Assembly (NCBI RefSeq): GCF_001544555.2
Contig: NZ_FCOK02000025.1
Coordinates: forward strand, 1 to 64,000
Length of the DNA: 64,000 nucleotides
From: Caballeronia udeis
Lineage (GTDB): Bacteria; Pseudomonadota; Gammaproteobacteria; Burkholderiales; Burkholderiaceae
Direction: 5' to 3'
The translations under genes and the position numbers were made by a program. This document shows positions 51,415 to 60,514 of this stretch, in pieces (position 1 is the stretch's first letter; each line of letters starts with the position of its first letter). Under the pieces are notes generated by a model. It worked only from the letters and a program-made list of their open reading frames with translations. It made no database searches and was not told the origin of the DNA.

Positions 51415-52104
51415 ATGTTTCTGCAAGGCTACGGGCCGCTTATCCTCTCGGGCACATGGCAAACCGTCAAGCTGGCGGTCTTGTCGCTCGTGTTCGCATT
51501 CGTGATCGGGCTCCTCGGCGCGGCGGCGAAACTGTCGAGAAACCGCATTTCGTCGGGCGCCGGCACGATCTACACCACCCTGGTGCGCGGCGTTCCCGAC
51601 CTCGTGCTGATGCTGCTGCTGTTCTACAGCATCCAGATCTGGCTGAATCACCTGACCGATCTCCTGGGCTGGGATCAGATCGATATCGATCCGTTCGTGG
51701 CCGGTGTCATCGTGCTCGGTTTTATCTATGGCGCGTATTTCACCGAAACCTTCCGCGGCGCATTCCTCTCCGTGCCGCGCGGCCAGCTTGAGGCGGGCGC
51801 GGCTTACGGCATGACTCCGTGGCAAACCTTCTCGCGCATCATGTTCCCGCAGATGATGCGTTTCGCGCTGCCGGGCATTGGCAACAACTGGCAGGTGATG
51901 GTGAAAGCGACCGCGCTGGTGTCGATCATCGGTCTGGCGGACGTGGTCAAGGCCGCCCAGGACGCCGGCAAGGGCACCCTGCGGTTCTTCTTTTTCACGC
52001 TGCTCGCGGGCGCGGTCTATCTCGTGATCACCACGGTATCGAATCTCGTGCTGATGTGGCTCGAAAAGCGCTACTCGTCGGGCGTGCGCAAGGCCGACCT
52101 GTAG
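51415..52104 (+). CDS. hisQ: Amino-acid ABC transporter permease HisQ-type
   Basis: 229 residues with five hydrophobic segments. The polar amino-acid permease pattern is seen: GTWQTVKLAVLSLVFAFVIG, RGVPDLVLMLLLFY and the EAA loop QLEAGAAYGMTPWQTFSRIM. It forms the inner-membrane channel with HisM for histidine or Lys/Arg/Orn uptake. It is first of the hisQ-hisM-hisP operon. The exact substrate cannot be told without its binding protein. Confidence 0.88.
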   Translation: MFLQGYGPLILSGTWQTVKLAVLSLVFAFVIGLLGAAAKLSRNRISSGAGTIYTTLVRGVPDLVLMLLLFYSIQIWLNHLTDLLGWDQIDIDPFVAGVIVLGFIYGAYFTETFRGAFLSVPRGQLEAGAAYGMTPWQTFSRIMFPQMMRFALPGIGNNWQVMVKATALVSIIGLADVVKAAQDAGKGTLRFFFFTLLAGAVYLVITTVSNLVLMWLEKRYSSGVRKADL

Positions 52105-52242
52105 TCATGAGAACCCACACGCTGCCGAAAGCAGCCATAGCCGGCACGCGGCGCATCTGTTCCTGCGCCCGCCACGCCCTGGCTTGAAGAAGAACCCAGC
52201 GAACCCAGACACCACCCAAGCAACTCCCACGCGGCGGAATCC

Positions 52243-52956
52243 ATGCTCGAAATCATCCAGGAATACTGGCGCAACTATTTGTTCACCGACGGTTATCGCA
52301 TCACCGGCCTTGCCATCACCATGTGGCTGCTGGTTGTATCGATCGTGCTCGGATTCTGCCTGTCGATCCCGTTGTCGGTCGCGCGGGTATCGAAGAACAA
52401 ATTCCTGTCGCGCGGCGTCTGGGTCTATACGTATATCTTCCGCGGCACGCCGCTCTACGTGCAACTGCTGCTCTGCTACACGGGCCTCTACAGCCTGCAA
52501 GTGGTTCGCGACCATGTGTTGCTCAATCAGTTTTTCCGCGACGGCATGCACTGCACGCTGCTCGCGTTCACGCTGAACACCTGCGCGTACACCACCGAAA
52601 TCTTCGCCGGCGCGATCCGGGCGACGCCTTACGGTGAGATCGAAGCGGCACGCGCATACGGGATGTCCTCGTTCACGCTCTACCGGCGCGTGATCCTGCC
52701 GTCGGCACTGCGCCGGGCGCTCCCCTACTACAGCAATGAAGTGATCCTGATGCTGCATGCGACCACCGTCGCGTTCACCGCCACCGTGCCGGACATCCTC
52801 AAGATTGCCCGCGACGTGAATTCCGCGACATATCAATCATTCCAGGCGTTCGGCATTGCCGCCCTGCTTTATCTGTGCATCTCGTTCGCGCTCGTGTGGC
52901 TGTTTCGCCGTGCTGAGTACCGCTGGCTCGCTTACTTGCGGCCGCAGGGTAAATAA
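52243..52956 (+). CDS. hisM: Amino-acid ABC transporter permease HisM-type
   Basis: 237 residues, five hydrophobic segments. RITGLAITMWLLVVSIVLGF, FRGTPLYVQLLLCYTGLYSL and the EAA loop EIEAARAYGMSSFTLYRRVI match HisM/ArtM. It starts 138 bp after hisQ and ends 20 bp before hisP. Partner of HisQ in the membrane. Confidence 0.9.
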   Translation: MLEIIQEYWRNYLFTDGYRITGLAITMWLLVVSIVLGFCLSIPLSVARVSKNKFLSRGVWVYTYIFRGTPLYVQLLLCYTGLYSLQVVRDHVLLNQFFRDGMHCTLLAFTLNTCAYTTEIFAGAIRATPYGEIEAARAYGMSSFTLYRRVILPSALRRALPYYSNEVILMLHATTVAFTATVPDILKIARDVNSATYQSFQAFGIAALLYLCISFALVWLFRRAEYRWLAYLRPQGK

Positions 52957-52976
52957 GCCTCAAGGATCGGCACATC

Positions 52977-53756
52977 ATGAACACAGCGGCATCCAAGCTT
53001 TTCGTCGATGACCTGCATAAGCAGTACGGAGACAACGAAGTCCTGAAGGGCGTCTCGCTAAGGGCGAAAGCCGGCGATGTAATCAGCGTCATCGGCTCGT
53101 CCGGGTCGGGCAAGAGCACGATGCTTCGCTGCATCAACTTCCTGGAGCAGCCGAACCAGGGCCGGATTTTTGTCGATGGCGAGGAAATCCGCACGCTCAA
53201 GGACAAGTACGGCGCGCTGAAAGCGGCTGAACCCAAACAGTTGCAGCGCATGCGCACGCGGCTCTCCATGGTGTTCCAGCACTTCAACCTGTGGTCGCAC
53301 CTGAGCGTGCTGGAAAACGTGATGGAGGCGCCGTTGAAGGTGCTGGGATTGTCCAGGCAGGAAGCGCTCGACCGCGCGCGCACCTATCTGGAGAAAGTGG
53401 GCCTCGCACCGCGACTGGAACAACAGTATCCGTCGCACTTGTCGGGCGGCCAGCAGCAGCGTGTGGCTATCGCACGGGCGCTGGCAATGCACCCGGACGT
53501 GATGCTCTTCGATGAACCAACCTCCGCACTTGATCCCGAACTGGTGGGCGAAGTGCTGAAGGTAATGCAGACGCTTGCCGAGGAAGGCCGCACCATGATC
53601 GTGGTGACGCACGAAATGGCGTTCGCCCGCAACGTGTCGAATCACGTGGTGTTCCTGCATCAGGGACGCATAGAAGAAGAAGGCCATCCCGACGCCGTTT
53701 TCGGCCATGCTCGCAGCGAACGGCTCAGGCAATTCCTGTCCGGCAGCCTGAAGTAA
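52977..53756 (+). CDS. hisP: Amino-acid ABC transporter ATPase HisP-type
   Basis: 259 residues. Walker A GSSGSGKST (about 40-48), Q-loop VFQHFNLWSHLSVLENVM, signature LSGGQQQR and Walker B VMLFDEPTSALDPE, then the switch His in VVTHEMAFA. The extended stretch between Walker A and Q-loop (LKDKYGALKAAEPKQLQRMR) is characteristic of HisP-like proteins. Last gene of the operon; a terminator follows. Confidence 0.93.
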   Translation: MNTAASKLFVDDLHKQYGDNEVLKGVSLRAKAGDVISVIGSSGSGKSTMLRCINFLEQPNQGRIFVDGEEIRTLKDKYGALKAAEPKQLQRMRTRLSMVFQHFNLWSHLSVLENVMEAPLKVLGLSRQEALDRARTYLEKVGLAPRLEQQYPSHLSGGQQQRVAIARALAMHPDVMLFDEPTSALDPELVGEVLKVMQTLAEEGRTMIVVTHEMAFARNVSNHVVFLHQGRIEEEGHPDAVFGHARSERLRQFLSGSLK

Positions 53757-53785
53757 AACTACAGCCCAGCCACGTTGCAAAACTG

Positions 53786-53812
53786 AAAGCGCCCCTCGGG
53801 GCGCTTTTTTAG
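53786..53812 (+). terminator. Terminator of hisQMP
   Basis: AAAGCGCCCC and GGGGCGCTTT with a 2-base loop and T-run. Confidence 0.88.
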
Positions 53813-54294
53813 TTTGTATATCTAAACACGCAAACGTTTTTAAGCCGCCGGTGTATAAACCTCGCGCGCATCGTCCGTCAATAGAGGCAATCCATAGCGT
53901 AGAGAGTAAAAATCCATCGCATCCTTACCCCATAAGGGTTTGCGCCATTTTTCACCTACCTCGTGCAAACCCGCAACACATCAATCATTGCATTTTCGAG
54001 ACAGAAAATGGGTTGACAACAATTTTCTTGGCGGCACAAAGGTAATTTGCTAAATTAGTAATCAAAGTACGGAAACGAAGTTCATTAAAAGTAGTTTTAC
54101 TTCAAAAAGAACTGAGGAGACACCAATCCCAAGGGTTGGTTGTGATGTTAGGGGGCAGTCAACGTCCCGCCTGATGTCATGGACACCACCCCTTTGCGTG
54201 TCATCTCTCTAAATAGTTTCCGGTTCGGTGCACTGGCGCCGAACCAATACCGCCGCACTTGGGCTTCTATTTTTTGACAGGGTTGGAGGAGATG
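53813..54294. other. AT-rich porin upstream region
   Basis: About 480 bp, AT-rich compared with its surroundings, holding the promoter at 54028-54056 and an inverted repeat (CCAATCCC near 54124 with GGGTTGG). No gene seen. The transcript leader would be about 230 bases. Confidence 0.5.
54028..54056 (+). promoter_or_regulatory. Sigma-70 promoter of the porin gene
   Basis: TTGGCG (54028-54033), a 17-bp spacer, TAAATT (54051-54056). A TTGACA at 54013 is an alternative -35 without a good -10. Confidence 0.55.
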
Positions 54295-55401
54295 ATGAAG
54301 AAAGCTTTGCTCGCGGCTTCGCTGCTGACGGTCGGCGTTGCAGCACACGCTCAAAGTAGCGTGACGCTCTACGGCCGGCTCGACGCCGGTATCGAATACA
54401 TGTCGGGCGCGCCTACAGGTGGCGCTAATGGCGTGACCACTGGCAGCGCAAATCGTTTCCGTGCGGAAAGCGGCGACTGGGGTACGAGCCTGTGGGGCTT
54501 GAAGGGCGTCGAAGACCTGGGTGGCGGCAACAAGGCCGTGTTCCAGTTGGAAGGCAGCTTCAACACCATGACGGGTCAGGGCCCGGGCAACAACGGTCTC
54601 TTCAATCGTTGGGCGACAGTCGGTATCGCCAACGACCAGTTCGGTACCTTCTTGTTGGGTCGCGAACTGTTCATCTCGAACGGCGTGTGGGACTTTGACC
54701 CGTTCGGTCAGTCGAACTGGTCGTCGGCGTCGCTGGTGCGTGGCCGCAACTGGCCGCAATCGAGCAACAACGTGTCGTGGCAATCGCCGAAGTTCGCAGG
54801 CTTTGACGTGTACGGCCAGTACGCGTTCTCGAACTCGACCCACTTCAACGGCGGTCCTGGTGCGTCGCAAGGCCGTGAAGGCGGTCTGCAGGTCACCTAC
54901 ACCACGTCGCTGTTCCAGGTGCGCGGCTTGTACGACGAAATTCGCGATGCAGCCAACGGGCAGCTGGACAACCCGTTCACGGCTTCACGTGAGTACTTCG
55001 CCGGTGTCAACGTCTTCCTTGGTCAGTTCAAGCTCCAGGCCGTCTATCAGGCTTCGCGCACGTCGGGCATGACGAACACGCCGGCGGGCACGCCAACGAC
55101 GACCGATCAGGAATGGGGTGGCGTGACGTGGCAAGCTACGCCGGCTGCAGCATTGATCGCAGCGGTCTATCACGTCAATGCGAACAACGGTGGTGGCAAC
55201 GGCAACATCTACACGATCGGTGGTTCGTACAACCTGTCAAAGCGCACGCTGCTCGACATCCAGATCGCAACGGCACGCAACAGCAAGGCGGCTAATTTCG
55301 GCCTGAATGCGAACAACGCGGGTGACACGGTTTCGACCGACAACCCGTTGCCGGGTCATAGCCAGTCGGGCGTGTACGCAGGCATCCAGCACTCGTTCTA
55401 A
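54295..55401 (+). CDS. Gram-negative porin (Burkholderia type)
   Basis: 368 residues from ATG 54295; the preceding ATG at 54292 abuts GGAGGAG and is too close to it. The signal peptide is about 1-20 (cut after AHA), with the mature start QSSVTLYGRLDAGIEYMSG, typical of 16-strand trimeric porins. The constriction-loop region contains LGRELFISNGVWDFDPFGQ. The last residue is Phe (GIQHSF), as needed for BAM recognition. Codon use is that of a highly expressed gene (GTCGGT/CGC-rich). It allows general diffusion across the outer membrane. Confidence 0.95.
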   Translation: MKKALLAASLLTVGVAAHAQSSVTLYGRLDAGIEYMSGAPTGGANGVTTGSANRFRAESGDWGTSLWGLKGVEDLGGGNKAVFQLEGSFNTMTGQGPGNNGLFNRWATVGIANDQFGTFLLGRELFISNGVWDFDPFGQSNWSSASLVRGRNWPQSSNNVSWQSPKFAGFDVYGQYAFSNSTHFNGGPGASQGREGGLQVTYTTSLFQVRGLYDEIRDAANGQLDNPFTASREYFAGVNVFLGQFKLQAVYQASRTSGMTNTPAGTPTTTDQEWGGVTWQATPAAALIAAVYHVNANNGGGNGNIYTIGGSYNLSKRTLLDIQIATARNSKAANFGLNANNAGDTVSTDNPLPGHSQSGVYAGIQHSF

Positions 55402-55477
55402 GCCGAACGAATCAGCCGGAGCAAGTACGACAGAGAGAGAGTCATAAGGTTTTCACGCTGCTGCGAGAGGCGCGTAT

Positions 55478-55513
55478 CGGTGCGGTGTCCGAAAGGGCAT
55501 CGCACCGTTTTTT
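55478..55513 (+). terminator. Porin terminator
   Basis: The CGGTGCG...TG and CA...CGCACCG arms are followed by six T. Confidence 0.8.
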
Positions 55514-55627
55514 ATTGTTTTTTGGCACCGGCGGACGGGTTTTGGCTGGTGATTTTGTTGCTGGATTTTTATCAGTTCTCCTTTGAACAGGTTATCGTTG
55601 TCTTCACACCGTGCCCCCTCCAATGCA

Positions 55628-55664
55628 AAAAGCCGCCGATGCGAACCTCGCATCGGCGGCTTTT
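55628..55664. terminator. Perfect 16-bp bidirectional terminator
   Basis: AAAAGCCGCCGATGCG and CGCATCGGCGGCTTTT with a 5-base loop. It ends the minus-strand glucokinase/HexR operon. Confidence 0.88.
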
Positions 55665-55712
55665 AACTTTTAACTACAGCGCTCAATCTGGCGCGTCACG
55701 TCACAAGCACCT

Positions 55713-57641
55713 TTAATCGCGTGCTATGCCCGCCGCGCCATGGCTCAGCCAGTCAAGCACCGCGCCTGTCTCGTCGTCGCCCGCTTCCCTGACCTTCGTC
55801 ATCGCTTCACTCACGTCGGCACCCGCATCCGGCACCGCACGGCGAATGGCCACGCCAACCGCAAGAATGTCGATCATCACAAGATGCAAAATGCGCGAAA
55901 TCATCGACATCTGCGATTCGCGAATCTCAATGTGATCCGTCTCCAGCGCCACCGTCGCCCGCTTGGCCAACGGCGTATTGCTCGACGTAATGGCCACCAC
56001 GGTCGCGCCCTGCTGCATCGCAATCTCAAGCACACGCAACAACTCAGGCGCACGCCCCGACTTCGACACCGCTACGATCACATCGCCCTTGCCCAACAAC
56101 GCCGCCGACGCCGCCTGCATGTACAGGTCGCCATAAGCAATGGTCGGGATGCCGAAACGGAAGAACTTGTAGTGCGCGTCCTGCGCCACGATATTCGAAT
56201 TGCCCAGCCCGTAGAACTCGATCCGTCGCGCACCGTTGAGAATGTCAATGGCGCGTTCCACATGGTCGAAATTCAAATGCTCGCGCAATTGCAGGATCGC
56301 CGACACGGTGTTGTCCAGCACCTTCGCGCCAAAATCCGTGGCGGTGTCGCCCAGATGAACCTGGCTGTGACTCACGGGAATCGTACCGGTCAACCCCGTC
56401 GCCAGTTTCAGCTTGAAATCGGACAACCCCTGGCAACCCAGCGACCGGCAGAAGCGAATCACCGTCGGCTGGCTCACGTCGGCCTTGCGCGCAATGTCGA
56501 TGATCGGATCATTGATGATCGAACGCGGATGGTTCAGCGCAAGATCAGCCACACGGCGCTCAGCAGGCGTCAATGCATCGCGCATCTGGCGAATCCGCTC
56601 GAACACCGCGGACGACCCGCCATTCGCGCGATTCGACAACTGCTCCGACAAAATCGCCGATACCCCGAGAAACGCCGGATATTCCGCCGTGATGATGAAC
56701 GTGGGCACGCTCGACAAATACTGCTGAAACCGCCCCTTCGCTTCGAACCGCTCGCGAAACGGCGACTTCGTGAACAACTCGCCCAACTTCAGCACCACTC
56801 CGCCGCCGATAAAAATCCCGCCCAGCGCGCCCAGCGTCACCGCAATATTCCCGGCGAACGTACCAAGAATGCCGCAGAAACAGTTCACTGCCTCAAGCGC
56901 AAGCGCCTCGCCATCGTGTGCGCGCTCCGTAATGCCGGCCGACTCGAGATCGTCCGGCACGCTCACGCCATCGCGCTCGGCAAGCGCTTGATAAATCAGC
57001 AACAAACCCGGTCCCGCTGCCACACGTTCGAACGACACATGAGAGAACTTTGTGCGCGCAAAACGCATGACCAGGTCTTCACGCTCGTTCGACGGCGCGA
57101 AACTCGCATGGCCGCCTTCACTGCCAAGCGCAATCCAGCGGTCGTCGGCGGGAATCAGGCCGGACACGCCCAGGCCCGTACCCGGCCCGAGCAAGCCAAT
57201 CACGCTGTTCTGCCGGCGCGAACCACCGCCCACCTGCACTCGCTGGGCATCGGTCAGGCCGGGCAACGCCATTGCGAGCGCGGTGAAGTCATTCACGACC
57301 AGAAGCGTGTCGAAGCCCAGCGCGCGGCGCGTGGCCTCGATCGAAAAGCTCCAGTCGTGGTTCGTCATGGAGACGTGATCGCCGTCCACCGGATTCGCAA
57401 TCGCCACGGCCGCGTGGTTGACGCGGCTCACCTTGATGTCCTTCAGATACTGCTGCATTGCCTCGGCAATGCCCGGATAGTCACGGCCCGGATACACGCG
57501 TATTTCGCCAATCACGCCCGGCGCCGTCTCGAGCGCAAATCGCGCGTTCGTGCCGCCAACATCGGCCAAAAGCCTTGGTCCGTCGGCGTGCTGACTTCCG
57601 GCCGCTACCGTTACGGCCTTACTTTGCACACCAGTAGACAT
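55713..57641 (-). CDS. glk: Glucokinase / HexR-type repressor fusion
   Basis: 642 residues from ATG 57641. The N-terminal glucokinase (about 20-340) has LADVGGTNARFAL (phosphate 1), NDFTALAMALPGL, GPGTGLGVSGLI and GSEGGHASFAP. The C-terminal RpiR/HexR part (about 360-640) has an HTH (IARKADVSQPTVIRFCRSLG) and a SIS sugar-phosphate domain (EFYGLGNSNIVAQDAHYKFF, VIVAVSKSGRAPELLRVLEI). It phosphorylates glucose and senses an Entner-Doudoroff sugar phosphate to control transcription. It overlaps pgl by 23 bp in the zwf-pgl-glk operon. Its operator is at 60040-60062. Confidence 0.94.
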   Translation of the reverse strand: MSTGVQSKAVTVAAGSQHADGPRLLADVGGTNARFALETAPGVIGEIRVYPGRDYPGIAEAMQQYLKDIKVSRVNHAAVAIANPVDGDHVSMTNHDWSFSIEATRRALGFDTLLVVNDFTALAMALPGLTDAQRVQVGGGSRRQNSVIGLLGPGTGLGVSGLIPADDRWIALGSEGGHASFAPSNEREDLVMRFARTKFSHVSFERVAAGPGLLLIYQALAERDGVSVPDDLESAGITERAHDGEALALEAVNCFCGILGTFAGNIAVTLGALGGIFIGGGVVLKLGELFTKSPFRERFEAKGRFQQYLSSVPTFIITAEYPAFLGVSAILSEQLSNRANGGSSAVFERIRQMRDALTPAERRVADLALNHPRSIINDPIIDIARKADVSQPTVIRFCRSLGCQGLSDFKLKLATGLTGTIPVSHSQVHLGDTATDFGAKVLDNTVSAILQLREHLNFDHVERAIDILNGARRIEFYGLGNSNIVAQDAHYKFFRFGIPTIAYGDLYMQAASAALLGKGDVIVAVSKSGRAPELLRVLEIAMQQGATVVAITSSNTPLAKRATVALETDHIEIRESQMSMISRILHLVMIDILAVGVAIRRAVPDAGADVSEAMTKVREAGDDETGAVLDWLSHGAAGIARD

Positions 57642-58341
57642 CGAGCCTGACTCCCTGAGCATTAGCCAACGTCGAGATGGCGTTTTTTTGCGGTGCGGCA
57701 AGCGCAGCATTGAGTACGTCCAGCTTCTTCTGCCCGCTAATGAACAGATAGAGCTGCTTGACGCCCTTGAGCGCTGACATGGACAACGAAACACGCGCGT
57801 GCGGCGCGCTGCCCGGATGAACCGAGATGAACCGGTCAGCCGTCGATATGGCAAACGCCCACTCGGGCGCATCGGCGAAAATGGACGCCGTATGGCCGTC
57901 CTCACCCATGCCGAGCACGGCAACATCGGGTACCCGGCGCTGTGCATCGGCGTTCAGGTCCGCAATGTGTGCGTCCAGCGGCCGCGCGATGTCCACCAGC
58001 GGCAGGAAATACGCGCCGCTCGCTGCGTTCTGCAGCAGCGTTTCGCGCACCAGGCGCGCATTGCTTGCGCCGTCCGTCTCCGCCACCCAGCGGTCATCGA
58101 CCAGGGTGACGTCGATATGCGCCCAGTCAAGCGCACGGGTCGACAGGGTTTGCAAGAACGGCTTCGGGCTCGTGCCGCCGGATACGGCAAGCGTTGCGTG
58201 TTGGGTGGGATTTCCAGCCACAGCGGCGTCAGCCGACGCCGCTCCGCGAGCCGCGAGCGTTGCAGTAAGCGCGTCGCCTACCGCTTCTGCCAATGCGTCG
58301 GATTGGGCGCCTGGCTCATCAAAAGTATGAAGCTCGATCAC
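57619..58341 (-). CDS. pgl: 6-Phosphogluconolactonase
   Basis: 240 residues. It hydrolyses 6-phosphogluconolactone made by Zwf. Motifs: LAVSGGTSPKPFLQTLS, IDVTLVDDRWV and the catalytic region VLGMGEDGHTASIFADAPEW (His in the centre). It is the middle gene of zwf-pgl-glk on the minus strand, 182 bp after zwf. Confidence 0.95.
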   Translation of the reverse strand: MIELHTFDEPGAQSDALAEAVGDALTATLAARGAASADAAVAGNPTQHATLAVSGGTSPKPFLQTLSTRALDWAHIDVTLVDDRWVAETDGASNARLVRETLLQNAASGAYFLPLVDIARPLDAHIADLNADAQRRVPDVAVLGMGEDGHTASIFADAPEWAFAISTADRFISVHPGSAPHARVSLSMSALKGVKQLYLFISGQKKLDVLNAALAAPQKNAISTLANAQGVRLDVYWCAK

Positions 58342-58523
58342 TGCTCCTCCATGCTGCCTTGTTTTGGTTTCATTTCGCCCGTTGCGACAACGCTCGAACC
58401 ACTGCTTGAACCCGTTCTCGCGTCGCGCAACAGGATTTGTCTCGGCTTTAATTGCAACATGTCTACAGCACGTACGTCCTGAACACGTCCCACCGACCCA
58501 TTACAACGGTCTCAATACCAGTT

Positions 58524-59984
58524 TCAATTCTCTTCTTCCAGCCAGCACGTTCCGTGCTGCGCCAGCATCGCGCTTGCAGCCGCCGGTCCCCAGGTGCCCG
58601 AAGCATAAGGCTTCGGCGGCTTCGGCGACGCCGCCCATTCGTCCAGGATCGGTTCCACATAACGCCACGCCGCTTCCTGCTCGTCACGCCGCACGAACAA
58701 CGCAAGCCGCCCATTGATCACGTCGAGCAGCAGGCGCTGATACGCCTCCATCTGCCCTTCCTTGAAAAACTTGTCGAAGGCGAGATCCAGGTGGACGCTC
58801 GCGAGGTTCATGCCCTCGCCGGGCTGTTTCGCAAGGCAATACAAGCGGATGGTTTCGTTCGGCTGCAAACGGATCACCAGCCGGTTCGCTCCCGCGCGCA
58901 ACGCGTTCGCGCCGAGCGCCGAATGCGGCACGGGGCGGAAGTTCACGACGATCTCCGCCGTCCGGTCCGCCAGCCGCTTGCCTGTGCGCAGGAAAAACGG
59001 CACACCGGCCCAGCGCCAGTTTTCGATTTCCACCTTCAATGCAACGAAGGTCTCTGTATGGCTATCCGGGCGCACGCCCTTTTCGGTAGCGTACGCCGGC
59101 ACCGACGTTCCCTTGATCACACCCGCATGATATTGCCCACGCACCGCGACCTTGCTGATGTCGCGCGGATCGACGGGCTTGAGCGCGCGCAGCACCCGCA
59201 GCTTTTCGTCGCGCACGGAATCGGAATCCATCGAATGCGGCGGTTCCATCGTCACGATGGAAAGCAGTTGCAGCAAGTGGTTCTGCACCATGTCGCGCAA
59301 GGCGCCGGTGTTGTCGTAGAAATCGCCGCGCGCTTCCACGCCGAGCTCTTCCGCAATCGTGATCTGGATGCTCTCCACCCATTCGCGGCGCCACAGCGGT
59401 TCGAACAACGCATTGCCGAAGCGCAGCGCGAGCAGGTTCTGCACCGGCTCCTTACCCAGATAGTGGTCGATCCGGTAGATCTGCTCTTCCGCGAAGATTT
59501 CGCCAACCGCGTCATTAATCGCCTGCGACGACTTCAGGTCGTAGCCCAGCGGCTTTTCCAGCACGATCCGCGCGTTTTCGTTCAGGCCGACATCGGCGAG
59601 CGCACGGCAAATGGGCACGAACAGCGACGGACCCGTAGCCAGGTAAAACACGCGCGTGCCGCCGAGTTCGTTCACCGCGTCGCGCAGCAGCTTGAAATCT
59701 TCCGGCTTGCCGAGGTCGAGGCGAACGTAGACGAAGCGCGCCAGGAAACCCTTCCACACGCTTTCGTCGACGCCATTCTTCGACACGTGCGGCTTGACGT
59801 GTTCATCGACCCATTTCAAATACGCGTCGCGATCTTCGGCGGCGCGCGCCACCGCGACGATCTTGCCGCCTTCAGCGAGCATTCCGCCACGGTGCGCCTC
59901 GAACAGCGCCGGCAGGATCTTGCGCATCGAAAGATCGCCTGTTCCGCCGAACAGAACAAAGGTGAAATTCGAGTCGTTTTGCAT
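58524..59984 (-). CDS. zwf: Glucose-6-phosphate 1-dehydrogenase
   Basis: 486 residues from ATG 59984 (GCGGAGACAC upstream); the longer frame is not conserved. NADP site FVLFGGTGDLSMRKILPAL at the N-terminus, substrate/active site YRIDHYLGKE near residue 174-183, and RWAGVPFFLRTGKRL later. It oxidises glucose-6-phosphate at the entry of the Entner-Doudoroff and pentose-phosphate routes. First gene of its operon, transcribed from a promoter that overlaps the HexR-type palindrome. Confidence 0.97.
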   Translation of the reverse strand: MQNDSNFTFVLFGGTGDLSMRKILPALFEAHRGGMLAEGGKIVAVARAAEDRDAYLKWVDEHVKPHVSKNGVDESVWKGFLARFVYVRLDLGKPEDFKLLRDAVNELGGTRVFYLATGPSLFVPICRALADVGLNENARIVLEKPLGYDLKSSQAINDAVGEIFAEEQIYRIDHYLGKEPVQNLLALRFGNALFEPLWRREWVESIQITIAEELGVEARGDFYDNTGALRDMVQNHLLQLLSIVTMEPPHSMDSDSVRDEKLRVLRALKPVDPRDISKVAVRGQYHAGVIKGTSVPAYATEKGVRPDSHTETFVALKVEIENWRWAGVPFFLRTGKRLADRTAEIVVNFRPVPHSALGANALRAGANRLVIRLQPNETIRLYCLAKQPGEGMNLASVHLDLAFDKFFKEGQMEAYQRLLLDVINGRLALFVRRDEQEAAWRYVEPILDEWAASPKPPKPYASGTWGPAAASAMLAQHGTCWLEEEN

Positions 59985-60031
59985 GTGTCTCCGCTGGGGT
60001 TCAGTAGGACCGTAGTCCAATAAAATTTTTT

Positions 60032-60060
60032 TTGACACTGAATTGTAGTTTAACTACAAT
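60032..60060 (+). promoter_or_regulatory. Promoter of the sugar ABC transporter operon
   Basis: TTGACA (60032-60037), a 17-bp spacer, TACAAT (60055-60060): near-consensus sigma-70. The HexR palindrome covers the spacer and the -10. Confidence 0.75.
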
Positions 60061-60062
60061 TC
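60040..60062. promoter_or_regulatory. HexR operator
   Basis: Arms GAATTGTAGTT and AACTACAATTC around one T form a perfect 23-bp palindrome. Its core TGTAGTTTAACTACA fits the known HexR motif TGTARTTWWAYTACA. It overlaps promoters in both directions, so bound HexR would shut off zwf-pgl-glk and the transporter together. Confidence 0.85.
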
Positions 60063-60069
60063 AAATCAA
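60042..60069 (-). promoter_or_regulatory. Promoter of zwf-pgl-glk/hexR
   Basis: On the minus strand: TTGATT (60064-60069), a 16-bp spacer, TACAAT (60042-60047), inside the HexR palindrome. Confidence 0.6.
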
Positions 60070-60514
60070 GGGGTAACGTGATCCCGGAAAAAAACACTTA
60101 GTCAACCAGAACATGCGTGTTTTCCCGGAGATTCTCGTCTAGTTGCATGGTAATTGACCTGCGCCGAAGACGCTTTTGCCAGATAGGCAACGGCGCGGCA
60201 AGGGAAAAGAGCTGCGTTGATGCAAAACCCCGGACGCACGCCGCGCTGGCCGAACGCCAGTGTGAACGGGCAAAAATCAAAAGAGGAGACACAAGTTGCG
60301 ATTCGACACACTCATCTCTTGAGAGCCGTGCGGCCGTGGTTCGGTCTGCCGGCCAAGCTGGCGCGCCCAGGGTTTCTTGCCCTGGACAACGCCAGCCTTA
60401 TCTCGCCGACACCGCCGATACCGGCCACTTCTGTTTGTTCATGTTCCAGCCATCGCTTCCTGGCGGCATCAGGGGCCAATCGTTTTTTGTTCAGGTGTTC
60501 GGAGGAGATAAACA

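Larger units (their letters stand above)
55402..55712. other. Intergenic region with two terminators
   Basis: This convergent gap between the porin and the glucokinase/HexR gene holds only the hairpins at 55478-55513 and 55628-55664. Confidence 0.6.
59985..60514. other. Divergent zwf / sugar transporter control region
   Basis: About 530 bp. The HexR-type operator and both divergent promoters lie at 60032-60069. The remaining 440 bp up to 60515 form a long leader of the transporter operon in which I see no gene. Confidence 0.55.

Noticed and set aside
55740..57650. 636-codon plus-strand frame opposite the glucokinase/HexR gene
   Set aside because: Shadow frame; no motifs, no ribosome-binding site, Arg/His-rich composition.
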